A stretch of DNA of 38,087 bases from Frankia torreyi (lineage in GTDB: Bacteria; Actinomycetota; Actinomycetes; Frankiales; Frankiaceae), in the NCBI RefSeq assembly GCF_000948395.1, contig NZ_JYFN01000011.1, forward strand, positions 83,944 through 122,030, written 5' to 3'. Both the position numbers and the translations under genes were made by a program. Positions 28,611-37,308 of this stretch are shown in pieces (position 1 is the stretch's first letter; the number at the start of each line of letters is the position of its first letter). The notes beneath the pieces were generated by a model. That model ran no database searches. It was not told the origin of the DNA and worked only from the letters and a program-made list of their open reading frames with translations.

Positions 28611-28756
28611 CCTCCCCGCACCGGGCGTCCGCTACGCCCGGTTACCGGGTGGAACGTGACGGTATGGAGGTGACGCAGGGCGCCGAAACCGGGCGGTCTG
28701 GGTGCCCTCCGGCGGGTCGAACGCATCCTGCCTGTCAGAACTGGTTCGACAGTTCG

Positions 28757-28762
28757 TAGGAT
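28757..28762 (+). promoter_or_regulatory. -10 box or ribosome site of the DUF3105 gene
   Basis: TAGGAT ends eight bases before the GTG at 28771. It fits an actinobacterial -10 box and also contains an AGGA ribosome site. A weak dyad (CTGTC at 28732, GACAG at 28748) lies over the -35 region. Confidence 0.4.
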
Positions 28763-28770
28763 CTGTCTTC

Positions 28771-29583
28771 GTGGGGAAGAAGAGCGCCGAGCGCAACGTC
28801 CGGCTCGAACAGCTGCGCCGCGAGCAGAAGCGCGCCGAACGTCGGCGCGCGCTGCTCATCTACGGCACGTCCGGGTTCGTCGTGGTGCTGCTCCTGGTCG
28901 GGATCATCATCTACAGCGTCGCCGACACCCACTCGAAGAACAAGACTCGCGAGGTCGGCTACGTGACGGCGGCCTCCTCGGCCGCAGCCGCGGCCGGCTG
29001 CACCGGGACCGTGAACGACGCCTCCCAGGGCTCGACGCACGTCAGCACGGCGGTCAGCTACAAGGCGTCGCCGCCGTCCTCGGGCAGCCACAACCCCGAC
29101 CCGCTGCCCGACGGCATCGCGTTCTACAACCCGGCGTCGGGCATCCCGGTCGAGCGCGCCGTCCACAACCTCGAACACGGCTTCATCGTCGGGTGGTACG
29201 ACAAGAGCCTGCCGGCCGCCCAGGTCGAGAAGCTGCGGTCGCTGGCCGCCAACGCCGGTCCGCGGTTCATCGGCGTTCCCTGGACCCGGTCGGCGTTCCC
29301 GGATGGCAAGCACTTCGTGCTGACCGCCTGGGACCGCACCCAGCGCTGCACCACCGTCTCCGCGGCCGTCATCAAGGACTTCGTCGCCAAGCACGCCAAC
29401 CCGGATCCGGCCGGGGCCACCTGGGACTCGCCGACCGCCCCCGAGTCGGGCGCGCAGGGCGGCACCCTCGACGTGTCGGCCGACGGCCCGCTGACGGCCC
29501 CGGCCGGCGCGACCGCCGCCACGCCCACGCCGGGCGCGGGCACCATGTCGCTGTCCCCCACCAGCCCGACCCCCGCACCCTGA
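28771..29583 (+). CDS. DUF3105 family single-span membrane protein
   Basis: A 270-residue protein with a charged cytoplasmic N-terminus (KKSAERNVRLEQLRREQKRA), one membrane segment at about 28-49 and an outer domain. The DUF3105 core is visible as SGSHNPDPLPDGIAFYNPAS, then VERAVHNLEHGFIVGWYD and FVLTAWDRTQRC. Two cysteines (in GCTGT and QRCTT) may pair outside the membrane. The tail is alanine/threonine/proline-rich. The family function is unknown. The GTG at 28771 starts directly before the lysine-rich segment; earlier in-frame codons lack signals. Confidence 0.85.
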   Translation: MGKKSAERNVRLEQLRREQKRAERRRALLIYGTSGFVVVLLLVGIIIYSVADTHSKNKTREVGYVTAASSAAAAAGCTGTVNDASQGSTHVSTAVSYKASPPSSGSHNPDPLPDGIAFYNPASGIPVERAVHNLEHGFIVGWYDKSLPAAQVEKLRSLAANAGPRFIGVPWTRSAFPDGKHFVLTAWDRTQRCTTVSAAVIKDFVAKHANPDPAGATWDSPTAPESGAQGGTLDVSADGPLTAPAGATAATPTPGAGTMSLSPTSPTPAP

Positions 29584-29608
29584 CCGACCCCGCACCCTGA
29601 CCGACCCC
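29575..29608. repeat. 17-bp direct duplication across the DUF3105 stop codon
   Basis: GCACCCTGACCGACCCC occurs at 29575-29591 and 29592-29608. The TGA stop of the gene lies in the first copy, so the duplication adds a second, unused TGA downstream. A further looser duplication of a GGCTGGCCG segment follows before 29662. Confidence 0.85.
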
Positions 29609-29681
29609 CGCCGACCGACCGATCCCCGCCGGCTGGCCGAGACCCCCACCGGCTGGCCGGCGCCCGTGACCCGGGCCTGGG

Positions 29682-30887
29682 TCAGGCGGCGGAGCCGGTG
29701 CGAATCGGCATCAGCAGGTAGCGGAAGGCGCCCTCGTCCACGGGACCGCCGCCGGGGCCGCGGACCCCGCCGCTGTCCTTGCCGGTGAGCACGGCCGGCC
29801 GGGCGGTGGCCTCGGCCGGGTCGGCGGCCACGAACCCGATGGTCGCCTCGTCGTCCTCCACCGCCCCGAGCCCGTCCAGCAGGTACGAGGGGTTGAACAG
29901 CACGGACAGCTCGGGCCCCGAGTACTCGACGGGGATCGTCTCGCTGGCCTGGGCCCCGCTGCCGTCCCCCGCCTCCGCGACGACCTGGTCCCGGGTGAAG
30001 GTGAAGCGCAGCGGCGCGGTCCGGGTGGCGACCACGGCCACCCGGCGGACCGCGGCGGCGAGCGCGGCGGTCTGCGCGGTGACCGTGTACGCGGCCGTCT
30101 CGGGCAGGAGCTTGCGGTAGTTGGGGAACGTGCCGTCGATGAGCCGGACGATGGTCTGCCGCCCGGCCGCGGCGAGGCCCAGCCGGGCGCCCGCCGGGTC
30201 GGCAAGGTCGAGCCCGATCACGATCCGGGAGGCCGAGGTGGGCGTGCGGGCCACCTCGGCGAGCACCTTGGCCGGCACGTGGGCCAGGGCCCAGGGATCG
30301 TCGACGGTCGGCTGCCAGGGGATGGCGCGCACCGCCAGCCGGTACCGGTCGGTGGCCGCGAGGACCAGGCCGCGCCCGGAGATCTCCAGCCGGATCGCGG
30401 TCAGCACCGGCACCGTCTCGTCCCGCCCGGCCGCCGGGGCGACCTGGCCGACCGCCGCGGCGAACCCGAGAGTGTTCACCTCGCCGATGGGGGCGGGAAA
30501 GCGCGGCAGCTCGGGATAGTCGGCGAGGTCCATCAGCGGGACGGTGAAGCGCACGCTGCCGCAGCGCAGCACCAGCCGGTCGCCGTCGACGGCGACCTCG
30601 ACCGTCGTCGCGGGCAGGCTGTGCACGATGTCCGCCAGCAGCCGGCCGGGCACCAGGACCCGGCCCGGTTCCTCGACCGCCGCCGCCACCGGCGCCCGCA
30701 CGGCCACCTCGGTGTCGAAGGCACAGACGAGCAGGCCGGCGCCCGGCTGCGGGCCGGCCGCCGGCGCCGCCGCCTCGAGTAGCAGGCCCGTCAGCACGTT
30801 CGGGGTCAGACCCGGCCGGCTCGGGAGATGCCGGGCGGCCCAGCCGGTCGCGTCGGCGAACACGTCGCGTTCCACGCTGAACCTCAT
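29682..30887 (-). CDS. dnaN: DNA polymerase III beta subunit (sliding clamp), probable extra copy
   Basis: A 401-residue beta clamp. Clamps encircle DNA and hold polymerases and repair proteins. The N-terminus MRFSVERDVFADATGWAARH, the central TVPVLTAIRLEISGRGLVLAATD-type segment and the C-terminal FRYLLMPIR match the family; three clamp domains of about 120 residues fit. Two glycine/alanine-rich loops make it longer than most. No dnaA, recF or gyrB lies nearby, so this is probably a paralogue, not the oriC-linked clamp. The ATG at 30887 has only a distant GGGGA site. The gene begins 40 bases after the stop of the upstream kinase gene, suggesting co-transcription. Confidence 0.9.
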   Translation of the reverse strand: MRFSVERDVFADATGWAARHLPSRPGLTPNVLTGLLLEAAAPAAGPQPGAGLLVCAFDTEVAVRAPVAAAVEEPGRVLVPGRLLADIVHSLPATTVEVAVDGDRLVLRCGSVRFTVPLMDLADYPELPRFPAPIGEVNTLGFAAAVGQVAPAAGRDETVPVLTAIRLEISGRGLVLAATDRYRLAVRAIPWQPTVDDPWALAHVPAKVLAEVARTPTSASRIVIGLDLADPAGARLGLAAAGRQTIVRLIDGTFPNYRKLLPETAAYTVTAQTAALAAAVRRVAVVATRTAPLRFTFTRDQVVAEAGDGSGAQASETIPVEYSGPELSVLFNPSYLLDGLGAVEDDEATIGFVAADPAEATARPAVLTGKDSGGVRGPGGGPVDEGAFRYLLMPIRTGSAA

Positions 30888-30927
30888 GGGGCCGATTGTC
30901 CCCGCCGACGGCCGAAAATTGCCGCAT

Positions 30928-33645
30928 TCACCGATCGGTGTTCGCCGTCGCCCGGCCGGCGCCGTGGGGCACGCCGGCCGCCGGGTCGGTCTCGCCACCG
31001 GCGGCCACCACCCAGCTCATCTGCAGACAGAGCTGGCCGTCGTCGCCGTCCGCGCTGACCGCCACGGCCGTGGCGCCCGGCCGGGGCGCGCCGCCGGGGG
31101 CCCCCGGGCCCGGGCCGGTGATCGCACGCGCCCAGTCCGGCGGGATCGCCGTGCCCGCCGCGGTGAGCGTGAGGCTGCCTCCGGTGGCGTCGCAGATCAG
31201 GGTGAGCAGCGCCCGGGGGCCCGGGATCGCCTGTAGCACCCGCGGAAGCAGCGCCTCGAGCCGGGCGCGCACGGGCGCCGGGGCCACCCGCAGATCCCCG
31301 GCGACCTGGGCGTCGATACGGACGCCACGGGACTCCGCGTCGAACAGCGCCGTCGCCAGGTCGCCGAGCGCGGCGGTGTGGCTGGCGACGAGGGTGCGGC
31401 GGATCATGGCGGCGAACCGCCGGCACCGCTCGCGCACCGCCGGGTCACGCGGGTCGAGCAGACCGTCGCGCACCGCCGCGAGCAGCGGCAGGACCTCACG
31501 CTCGATCATGCCGAGCGTCCGCGCCCGATCCGTCCGGATCCGGACCTCGGCCTCCCGCCCGGCCGCGAGGCGGGCCTCCCGCCCGAGAGCCCGGGCCGCC
31601 GCGTCCGCCGAACGGCGCAGCACCGGCCCGCCCATCGCGGCCATGATCTGCAACGCCGCCAGGGCGTTGAGCGCCGAGAGGAGCTGCGCGAACGGCAACG
31701 GCCCCGGCACGGCGCCGAACACCGCGACGCCGGTGAGCGTGGCGGCCGCGCACCCCAGGGCGGCGATCCACTCGACCGCCGGCCGGGACACCGTGACCTG
31801 CATGAGCAGCAGCGGCAGCACCAGCACCGGCCAGGCCGCGACCCGACTCGCCCCTGGATCGGCGGTGCCGACCAGCGCGGCGGTGGCGACCATCACCGCG
31901 AGCCCGCACGCCACCAGGCCGAGGGCCTCGAGCCGGGTGGCCGGGCGGCGGCGCACCCGCCGGGTCACCACGACGACCGCGGCACCGAGCAGGAGCCACA
32001 GCCCGATGGCCGCCGGAGACGTGCGCAGCCCGCCGGGCAGCACGAGCAGCACCGGCCCGGTAAACGGGTACCAGATCACGGCCGCGAAGGCCACCGCGCG
32101 GCGCAGGCTCGCGGTGTAGACGTCGCGCAGCCCCTCGGCGGACGCCAGCCTCGGTCCCGCCTCGCCGGCTTCCGCGGACGTCCGGGCCGGCAACTCACCG
32201 GGAGGGCGGGCGGACAGCCCACCGGGCAGCCGGGCGGACAGAGCCTGGGACAGCCGGGCGGACAGAGCCTGGGGCTGCCGGGCGGACGAGGCCCGGCGGA
32301 CGGCGGCCGAACCGGCCCATCCCGGCGGCCCGTCCGCGGCGCCCGGGTCGGCGGGTGGCGCGGTCCGCGCCCAGGTCAGCAGGACCCGGGTGCCGCGGCC
32401 GGGGGCGGCGGCCAGCCGGACGCGACCGCCGACCTCGGCGAGCCGGGCCTGCACCGATCGGCTCAGCCCGAGCCGATCCGGGGGCACGGCGGCCGGGTCG
32501 AAACCCCGCCCCTCGTCCCGCACCATCACCCCGACCGCGGTCGGGGTGCGGTGCACCGTGACCCAGGCCTGGCCGGTGCCGGCGTGCCGGCGGACGTTGG
32601 ACAGCAGCTCGGCGGTCGCGGCGGCCAGCGCGGCCGCCACCTCGGCCGGCAGGTCCGGCCCGCTCGCGGTGCCCGGCAGGGGCGAGCCGGGCATGCCGAC
32701 GCTGCCGGTCCGGCCGAGCCGCACCCGCAGCCCGCGCAGCCGGGCGGCGTCGGCGACGGCGTCGAGCCGGGCGTCGAGGCTGCGGGTGGCCGTGCCGGCC
32801 GGGCCGTCGAGCAGCCCCTGCACGGCGGCGATGGCATCCTCGGCCTGGGTCCGGGCGAGCCGTGCGTCGTCGCCACCGCCCCAGGCGATGCCGGCGAGGG
32901 TGTTGAGCACGGTGTCGTGCAGGACCCGTTCCCGCTCCCGCTCCGCCCGGGCACGGGCCGCAGCGATCGTCTCGGCCCGCTCATGGTCCGCCGCCGCCCG
33001 CAGCCGGCCGTCGGCCCTGCCCGCGGTCGCCCGCAGCCGCCCCACCCCGAACCGGGTGAGCAGGGACAGGCAGGTGACGAGCAGAACGGAGACGGCGACC
33101 CGGCGATAGGCGCCGCCGGGATCCAACGCCGCGCGCGCCGCCGCGGACGCCGTCCAGCCCACGCCGGTGGGCACGGCCGCGGCGAGCCACCCGGCCACGC
33201 CCACCCCGCCCACCAGGGCGGCGCACAGCGTGACCAGAACGCCGGCGAACACCCGCCGGCTGGTCATCGCGCCCGCGACCAGGGCCGCGTGGGCGCAGCC
33301 GAGGTAGACCCAGGTCCCCGCACCGCCGACGGACACCGCCGGAACGGCGGCACCGGCGGCGAGCGCCCCGGCCGCACCCGCGCCGACGTTGGCGAGGACG
33401 AACCCGGAGCCGAGCCCGCGACGAAGGGTCAGCGCCACGTAGCCGAGCCCCCAGGCGAGCTCCAGCAGTGCGGCGGCGAGCCCCAGCGGGTGCCGGCCGT
33501 ACCAGGACCACCAGACCGCCAGGTACAGCGCCGTGGTGACCAGGCCCAGCACCCGCAGCACGGCGAAGGTGCGCACGATGACGGCGGTGAGCGCGTCCGA
33601 TGCGCTGAGTGAGGCGCCGAGTGCGGCACTGACCGGCACGGACAT
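30928..33645 (-). CDS. Double sensor histidine kinase, second half degenerate
   Basis: A 905-residue membrane protein. First half: about five membrane segments (15-205), a HisKA_3-type dimerisation helix with RVLHDTVLNTLAGI (phospho-histidine H243), and an ATPase domain with N-box TAELLSNVRRHAG (about 340), DEGRGFD (about 380) and GRGTRVLLTW (about 418). A low-complexity linker (about 430-500) built of 24-bp repeats follows. Second half: another set of membrane segments (about 515-650) and a kinase-like helical region beginning RARTLGMIEREVLPLLAAV, but with no phospho-histidine motif and no N or G box. The whole looks like two fused kinases, one dead. No response regulator is adjacent. The start at 33645 has a weak ribosome site. 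Confidence 0.85.
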   Translation of the reverse strand: MSVPVSAALGASLSASDALTAVIVRTFAVLRVLGLVTTALYLAVWWSWYGRHPLGLAAALLELAWGLGYVALTLRRGLGSGFVLANVGAGAAGALAAGAAVPAVSVGGAGTWVYLGCAHAALVAGAMTSRRVFAGVLVTLCAALVGGVGVAGWLAAAVPTGVGWTASAAARAALDPGGAYRRVAVSVLLVTCLSLLTRFGVGRLRATAGRADGRLRAAADHERAETIAAARARAERERERVLHDTVLNTLAGIAWGGGDDARLARTQAEDAIAAVQGLLDGPAGTATRSLDARLDAVADAARLRGLRVRLGRTGSVGMPGSPLPGTASGPDLPAEVAAALAAATAELLSNVRRHAGTGQAWVTVHRTPTAVGVMVRDEGRGFDPAAVPPDRLGLSRSVQARLAEVGGRVRLAAAPGRGTRVLLTWARTAPPADPGAADGPPGWAGSAAVRRASSARQPQALSARLSQALSARLPGGLSARPPGELPARTSAEAGEAGPRLASAEGLRDVYTASLRRAVAFAAVIWYPFTGPVLLVLPGGLRTSPAAIGLWLLLGAAVVVVTRRVRRRPATRLEALGLVACGLAVMVATAALVGTADPGASRVAAWPVLVLPLLLMQVTVSRPAVEWIAALGCAAATLTGVAVFGAVPGPLPFAQLLSALNALAALQIMAAMGGPVLRRSADAAARALGREARLAAGREAEVRIRTDRARTLGMIEREVLPLLAAVRDGLLDPRDPAVRERCRRFAAMIRRTLVASHTAALGDLATALFDAESRGVRIDAQVAGDLRVAPAPVRARLEALLPRVLQAIPGPRALLTLICDATGGSLTLTAAGTAIPPDWARAITGPGPGAPGGAPRPGATAVAVSADGDDGQLCLQMSWVVAAGGETDPAAGVPHGAGRATANTDR
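32227..32290. repeat. 24-bp coding repeat in the kinase linker
   Basis: Unit beginning CAGCCGGGCGGACAGAGCCT repeats at 32227 and 32251, with a partial copy from 32275 and looser copies just before 32227. It encodes QALSARLS-like octapeptides between the two kinase halves. Confidence 0.85.
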
Positions 33646-33724
33646 CAGTCTGGCCCGTCAATCAGGACCCATCCGACGATCGGCCGCAATAGTCGGCCGC
33701 AACAGTCGGCCGGGATCGCCCGGA

Positions 33725-34798
33725 TCAGGTGCGGTCGGAGCTGAACCGGACCGCGCCGGCGGTGAGGACCGCGCCCGGGAACACCCGCGCACCGGCCCGC
33801 AGCTCGTTACCCCGCTCGATGACGGCGCCGTCGCCGACGACCACACCGTCGAGCAGGACGCCGGGACCGATCACAGCATCGCGGCCGATCACGCTGTCCC
33901 GCACGGTGGCGCCGGCCTCGACGACCGCGCCGTCGAAGAGCACGGCGCCGTCGACCGCGGCGCCCGCGCCCACCCGGGCGCGCGCCCCCACCGTGGCGCC
34001 GCCGCCGATCTTGGCATCGGCGGCCACGGCGGCGCCGGCCAGGACCAGGCAGTCCCCGACCGGTCCGGGCAGCGCCGAGGAGACCATGCGGCCGGTCACC
34101 AGGTCGCGGCTGCCCTGGACGAACGCCGCCGGCGTGCCGAGGTCGAGCCAGTAGGTGCTGTCCGGGTAGCCCATGACCGGCGTGCTGGCGGCCAGCAGGG
34201 CGGGGAAGGTCTCCCGCTCGACCGATACCGGCCGACCCACGGCAATGGTGTCGATCACCGAACGGCGAAACACGTAGCAGCCGGCGTTGATCAGATTGGT
34301 GGGCGGGTCGGGCGTCTTCTCCAGGAACTCGGTGACGCGGCCGTCCGCGTCCACGGGCACCACGCCGAACGCCCGCGGATCGGGCACCTCGGTCAGGTGC
34401 AGGGTGACGGCCGCGTCCGCCGCGGTGTGCCGGCGGATCAGGGCCTGGATGTCCAGGCCGGACAGGATGTCACCGTTGAAGATCACGACCGGGTCGTCCG
34501 GGCCGCCGCGCAGCCGCCCCGCGACGTTGCGGATGGCGCCGCCCGTGCCCAGCGGTTCCGTCTCGGTCACGTACTCCAGCTCGAGGCCGTGGGCGGACCC
34601 GTCCCCGAAGTACTCCTCGAAGACCTCCGCCCGGTAGGAGGTGGCGAGCACCACCCGCTCGATCCCGGCGTCGCGCGCCCGGGCCAGCATGTGCGCGGTG
34701 ACCGGCACCCCCGCGACCGGCAACATCGGCTTGGGGGCCGACATCGTGAGTGGTCGTAGACGGGTCCCCTGACCGCCGACAAGCATCACTGCGTCCAT
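33725..34798 (-). CDS. Mannose-1-phosphate guanylyltransferase / NDP-sugar pyrophosphorylase
   Basis: Expected to make GDP-mannose from mannose-1-phosphate and GTP. The 357-residue protein has an N-terminal nucleotidyltransferase domain with the signature LVGGQGTRLRPLT and KPMLPVAG, NGDILSGLD for metal binding, and TEFLEKTPDPPTNLINAGCY in the sugar region. The C-terminal third (about 245-345) is a run of hexapeptide repeats such as IGGGATVGARARVGAG, a left-handed beta-helix. It corresponds to Rv3264c of M. tuberculosis by synteny. The ATG at 34798 begins at the fold; no ribosome site is visible, so a leaderless transcript is possible. Confidence 0.92.
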   Translation of the reverse strand: MDAVMLVGGQGTRLRPLTMSAPKPMLPVAGVPVTAHMLARARDAGIERVVLATSYRAEVFEEYFGDGSAHGLELEYVTETEPLGTGGAIRNVAGRLRGGPDDPVVIFNGDILSGLDIQALIRRHTAADAAVTLHLTEVPDPRAFGVVPVDADGRVTEFLEKTPDPPTNLINAGCYVFRRSVIDTIAVGRPVSVERETFPALLAASTPVMGYPDSTYWLDLGTPAAFVQGSRDLVTGRMVSSALPGPVGDCLVLAGAAVAADAKIGGGATVGARARVGAGAAVDGAVLFDGAVVEAGATVRDSVIGRDAVIGPGVLLDGVVVGDGAVIERGNELRAGARVFPGAVLTAGAVRFSSDRT

Positions 34799-34934
34799 GG
34801 ACAGTTAGTGTCGCAGGACATGCGGTAGCCCTTAAAGACGGATGGGCAGCGGGACCACTACCCCGAACGTGCCGCCATGGGGCAGATACTTTCTGTTCAG
34901 CGCGCCGTTACCACGCGCGCCCGGCCGCCGCGGT

Positions 34935-35855
34935 TCATCCCCCGGTGGTGGTCCCGCGATCCGTGAGCAGCTCCGCGGACCGGGTCGCCCGGGCCCCGGC
35001 ACTGTCCTTGGCGAAGGCGAGGGCGAGCAGCAGCCGGGCGCCGAGCCCGGCGCCGAGCAGCAACCGCAGGGGCGCGCGCGCCGGCCCCGGGTACTGCCGG
35101 GACAGGTAGCGGAACATGCTGCGGTGGTGGGCCACCACCATCCGCCGGGACGACCGCTTCGTCGAGTGCCCGCCGAGATGCTCGACGACCGCCGACGGCA
35201 CGTACACCGACTGCCAGGACGCCGCCCCGATCCGCCGGCCCAGGTCGACGTCCTCCATGAACATGAAGTACGACTCGTCGAAACCGCCGACCGCCTCGAA
35301 CGCCTCCCGGCGCAGGAGCTGGCAGGAGCCGGACAGCCAGCCGGCGGTCATCTCCCGCGGAGCGCCCCGCTCCCGGCGGTAGGAGGCGGTCCACGGGTTC
35401 GTCGGCCAGCACCAGCCGAACAGCGCGTGGCCGATTCCCCGCCCCAACGACGGCAGGTCGCGGGCCGAGGGGTAGAGGGCACCGTCCGGGTTGGTGATCC
35501 CGGGACCGAAGGCACCCCCGCCAGGCCAGCGCTGCGCCGCGGCGATCAGCTCGTCCAGCGCCCCCGGCTGGAACGAGATGTCGGCATTGGAGATCACCAG
35601 CCAGGGCGCGTCGGCGCCGGCGGCACCTCGGTTGACGGCGCTGCCGTAGCCGAGGTTGCGGCCCGGGCGCAGCAGCCGCGCCTCGGGGCGCTCCCCCGCC
35701 GCCCGGGTGCCCGCGTCGAGCTTCGGGGAGTTGTCGACGATGACGACCTCGTACGCCCGAGTCGTCGCCTTCGCCAGGGAGTCGAGGAACGCACCGATGA
35801 TCTCCCCGGACCGGAAGGTCACGACGACGACCCGTATCTCCGGCTCCACACCCAT
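34935..35855 (-). CDS. GT2 glycosyltransferase, WbbL rhamnosyltransferase-like
   Basis: A 306-residue cytoplasmic GT2 enzyme, likely adding rhamnose or a related sugar to a lipid-linked precursor. Visible motifs: VVVVTFRSGEII, VVIVDNSP, the metal site SNADIS (D92), WLSGSCQLLRREAFEAVGGF and FMFMEDVDLGRR (E201, D202, D204). It resembles WbbL of mycobacteria by order beside the GDP-mannose enzyme; mycolate cell-wall use is not implied. The ATG at 35855 is chosen because the upstream open frame contains 17-bp repeats that would break a coding pattern. The GAGG before it is rather close. Confidence 0.86.
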   Translation of the reverse strand: MGVEPEIRVVVVTFRSGEIIGAFLDSLAKATTRAYEVVIVDNSPKLDAGTRAAGERPEARLLRPGRNLGYGSAVNRGAAGADAPWLVISNADISFQPGALDELIAAAQRWPGGGAFGPGITNPDGALYPSARDLPSLGRGIGHALFGWCWPTNPWTASYRRERGAPREMTAGWLSGSCQLLRREAFEAVGGFDESYFMFMEDVDLGRRIGAASWQSVYVPSAVVEHLGGHSTKRSSRRMVVAHHRSMFRYLSRQYPGPARAPLRLLLGAGLGARLLLALAFAKDSAGARATRSAELLTDRGTTTGG

Positions 35856-35860
35856 GTCCT

Positions 35861-35929
35861 CGCCCACCCGTCTCACCGGCCCACCCGTCTCCGCCGGCCC
35901 GTCCACCTCGCCGGCCCGTCCACCCCGCC
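35861..35929. repeat. 17- to 18-bp tandem repeat in the WbbL-like gene leader
   Basis: Related units at 35861, 35878, 35896 and 35913, lengths 17, 18, 17 and 17; the clearest pair is GGCCCGTCCACCTCGCC and GGCCCGTCCACCCCGCC. A further diverged copy starts at 35930. Because the unit is not a multiple of three, the array is probably not translated. Confidence 0.8.
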
Positions 35930-36158
35930 GGCCCGCCATCCGTCCGACCGGCACGGCCCGCGCCGCCATGGCGACGGCGAGCGGCATCCGTGCCGAGGAG
36001 ACCGTAGCGCGCCCTTTGCGGCGGTCTTCGCCCCGGGGCCGGCCGCCCGCGGGGAGTCGGCCATGAGGCGCGGCGTCGGCGGGCAGGCTCGCGCCCACCG
36101 CCCACCGCCCCCCGTCGATCGGCGGTCGGTGGGCCGGACGCGAGCCGCCCGCGGGCGC
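35930..36158. other. Gap between the first GT4 gene and the WbbL-like leader array
   Basis: About 230 GC-rich bases following the stop of the upstream GT4 gene on the minus strand. I saw no gene, hairpin or convincing promoter. Confidence 0.35.
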
Positions 36159-37289
36159 TCAGCGCTCGGCGACGGCCCGCGCGTAGCTCGCCAGGTGGGC
36201 CTCGGCGCTCGCCGCCCAGGTGAACTCCCGGGCCCGGGCGAGGCCCGCCTGCCCGAGCTGGTTGCGTCGCTCGGCGTCGTCGAGCAGGGCGCCCATCTCG
36301 CGGGCGATGGAGTCCGGGTCCGGCTGGGTGTAGGCGACGGCGTCCCCGCCGACCTCCGGCAACGACAGCCGCGGGGTGGTCAGCACCGGCGCGCCGCAGG
36401 CCATCGCCTCCAGCACAGGCAGCCCGAACCCCTCGCCGTGCGAGGGGTAGGCCACCAGCGACGACCCGCCCAGGTACCCCGGCAGGTCGGAGAACCGCAG
36501 ATAGCCGGGCCGGATCACCCGCAGGTGGCTGGGCACCGAGGCGACGGCGGCGTCGACGTCGTCGTCCCAGCCCGAACCGCCGGCCAGCACGAGGGCGGGT
36601 GGCTCGTCCCGCCAGTGCACCGCCTCGGCCCAGCCGCGGATCAGGTTCGGGACGTTCTTGCGCGGCTCCAGCATCCCGAGGAAGGCCACGTAGCGCGCGT
36701 CGCCCAGGCCGAGGCGGCGACGCACCCGCAGCTTGTCCTCCTCGGTCGGCGGGTGGAAGGTCGACGTGTCGACGCCGTGGTAGGCGACGTCGGTGGTGGT
36801 CGACTCCCCGTCGAGCACGCGGATGAGCTCGTCCCGGGTCGCCTTCGACGGGACGATGATCCGGGCGGCGCGGCGCACCGCGGTGCGCATCGCCGAGCGG
36901 AAGAACGTCCCCTTCACCGCCGTGTGCATGTCCGGCTCGGTGAAGAAGGTGACGTCGTGGATGGTCACGCAGACGGGCTGCTGGGCCCGTAGCGGCATCG
37001 TGTAGTGCGGTGAATGGATGACGTCGGCATTCACCTGCTCCGCGACCAGTGGCAGCCCGGTCTGCTCCCACGCCAGCCGCGCCGGCCGGTGGGCGATGGC
37101 CGCCGGCCCGGACAGAACGGTGGCATGTGGAGCCATCCGGCTGTAGCGTTCCTCGTCCGACCGCTGGCAGACCAACGCCATATCCGCACCGGCCGCGCCC
37201 AGCGCCGCGACCAGCCCGTCGACATAACGCCCTACGCCACCACGGTCGGCCGGGACCGAAGTCGCGTCGACGAGCACCCGGGGTCCCAC
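36159..37289 (-). CDS. GT4 family glycosyltransferase
   Basis: A 376-residue GT-B fold enzyme, probably a mannosyltransferase or similar. The N-terminal domain has the acceptor loop PADRGGVGRYVDGL and HSPHYTMPLR; the C-terminal donor domain has FLGMLEPRKNVPNLIRGW, YLRFSDLPGYLGGSS and the EX7E-type motif HGEGFGLPVLEAMACG. The substrate cannot be read from sequence. The GTG at 37289 has a strong GGAAGGAG site and starts at the first strand; the upstream open frame is low-complexity. It probably belongs to a transcript with the next GT4 gene upstream. Confidence 0.88.
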   Translation of the reverse strand: MGPRVLVDATSVPADRGGVGRYVDGLVAALGAAGADMALVCQRSDEERYSRMAPHATVLSGPAAIAHRPARLAWEQTGLPLVAEQVNADVIHSPHYTMPLRAQQPVCVTIHDVTFFTEPDMHTAVKGTFFRSAMRTAVRRAARIIVPSKATRDELIRVLDGESTTTDVAYHGVDTSTFHPPTEEDKLRVRRRLGLGDARYVAFLGMLEPRKNVPNLIRGWAEAVHWRDEPPALVLAGGSGWDDDVDAAVASVPSHLRVIRPGYLRFSDLPGYLGGSSLVAYPSHGEGFGLPVLEAMACGAPVLTTPRLSLPEVGGDAVAYTQPDPDSIAREMGALLDDAERRNQLGQAGLARAREFTWAASAEAHLASYARAVAER

Positions 37290-37308
37290 GGCGCTCCTTC
37301 CCTGACGC

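Noticed and set aside
28732-28752. LexA-like box upstream of DUF3105
   Set aside because: The GAAC and GTTC halves are only two bases apart, not the four expected, and the outer arms are unevenly spaced.
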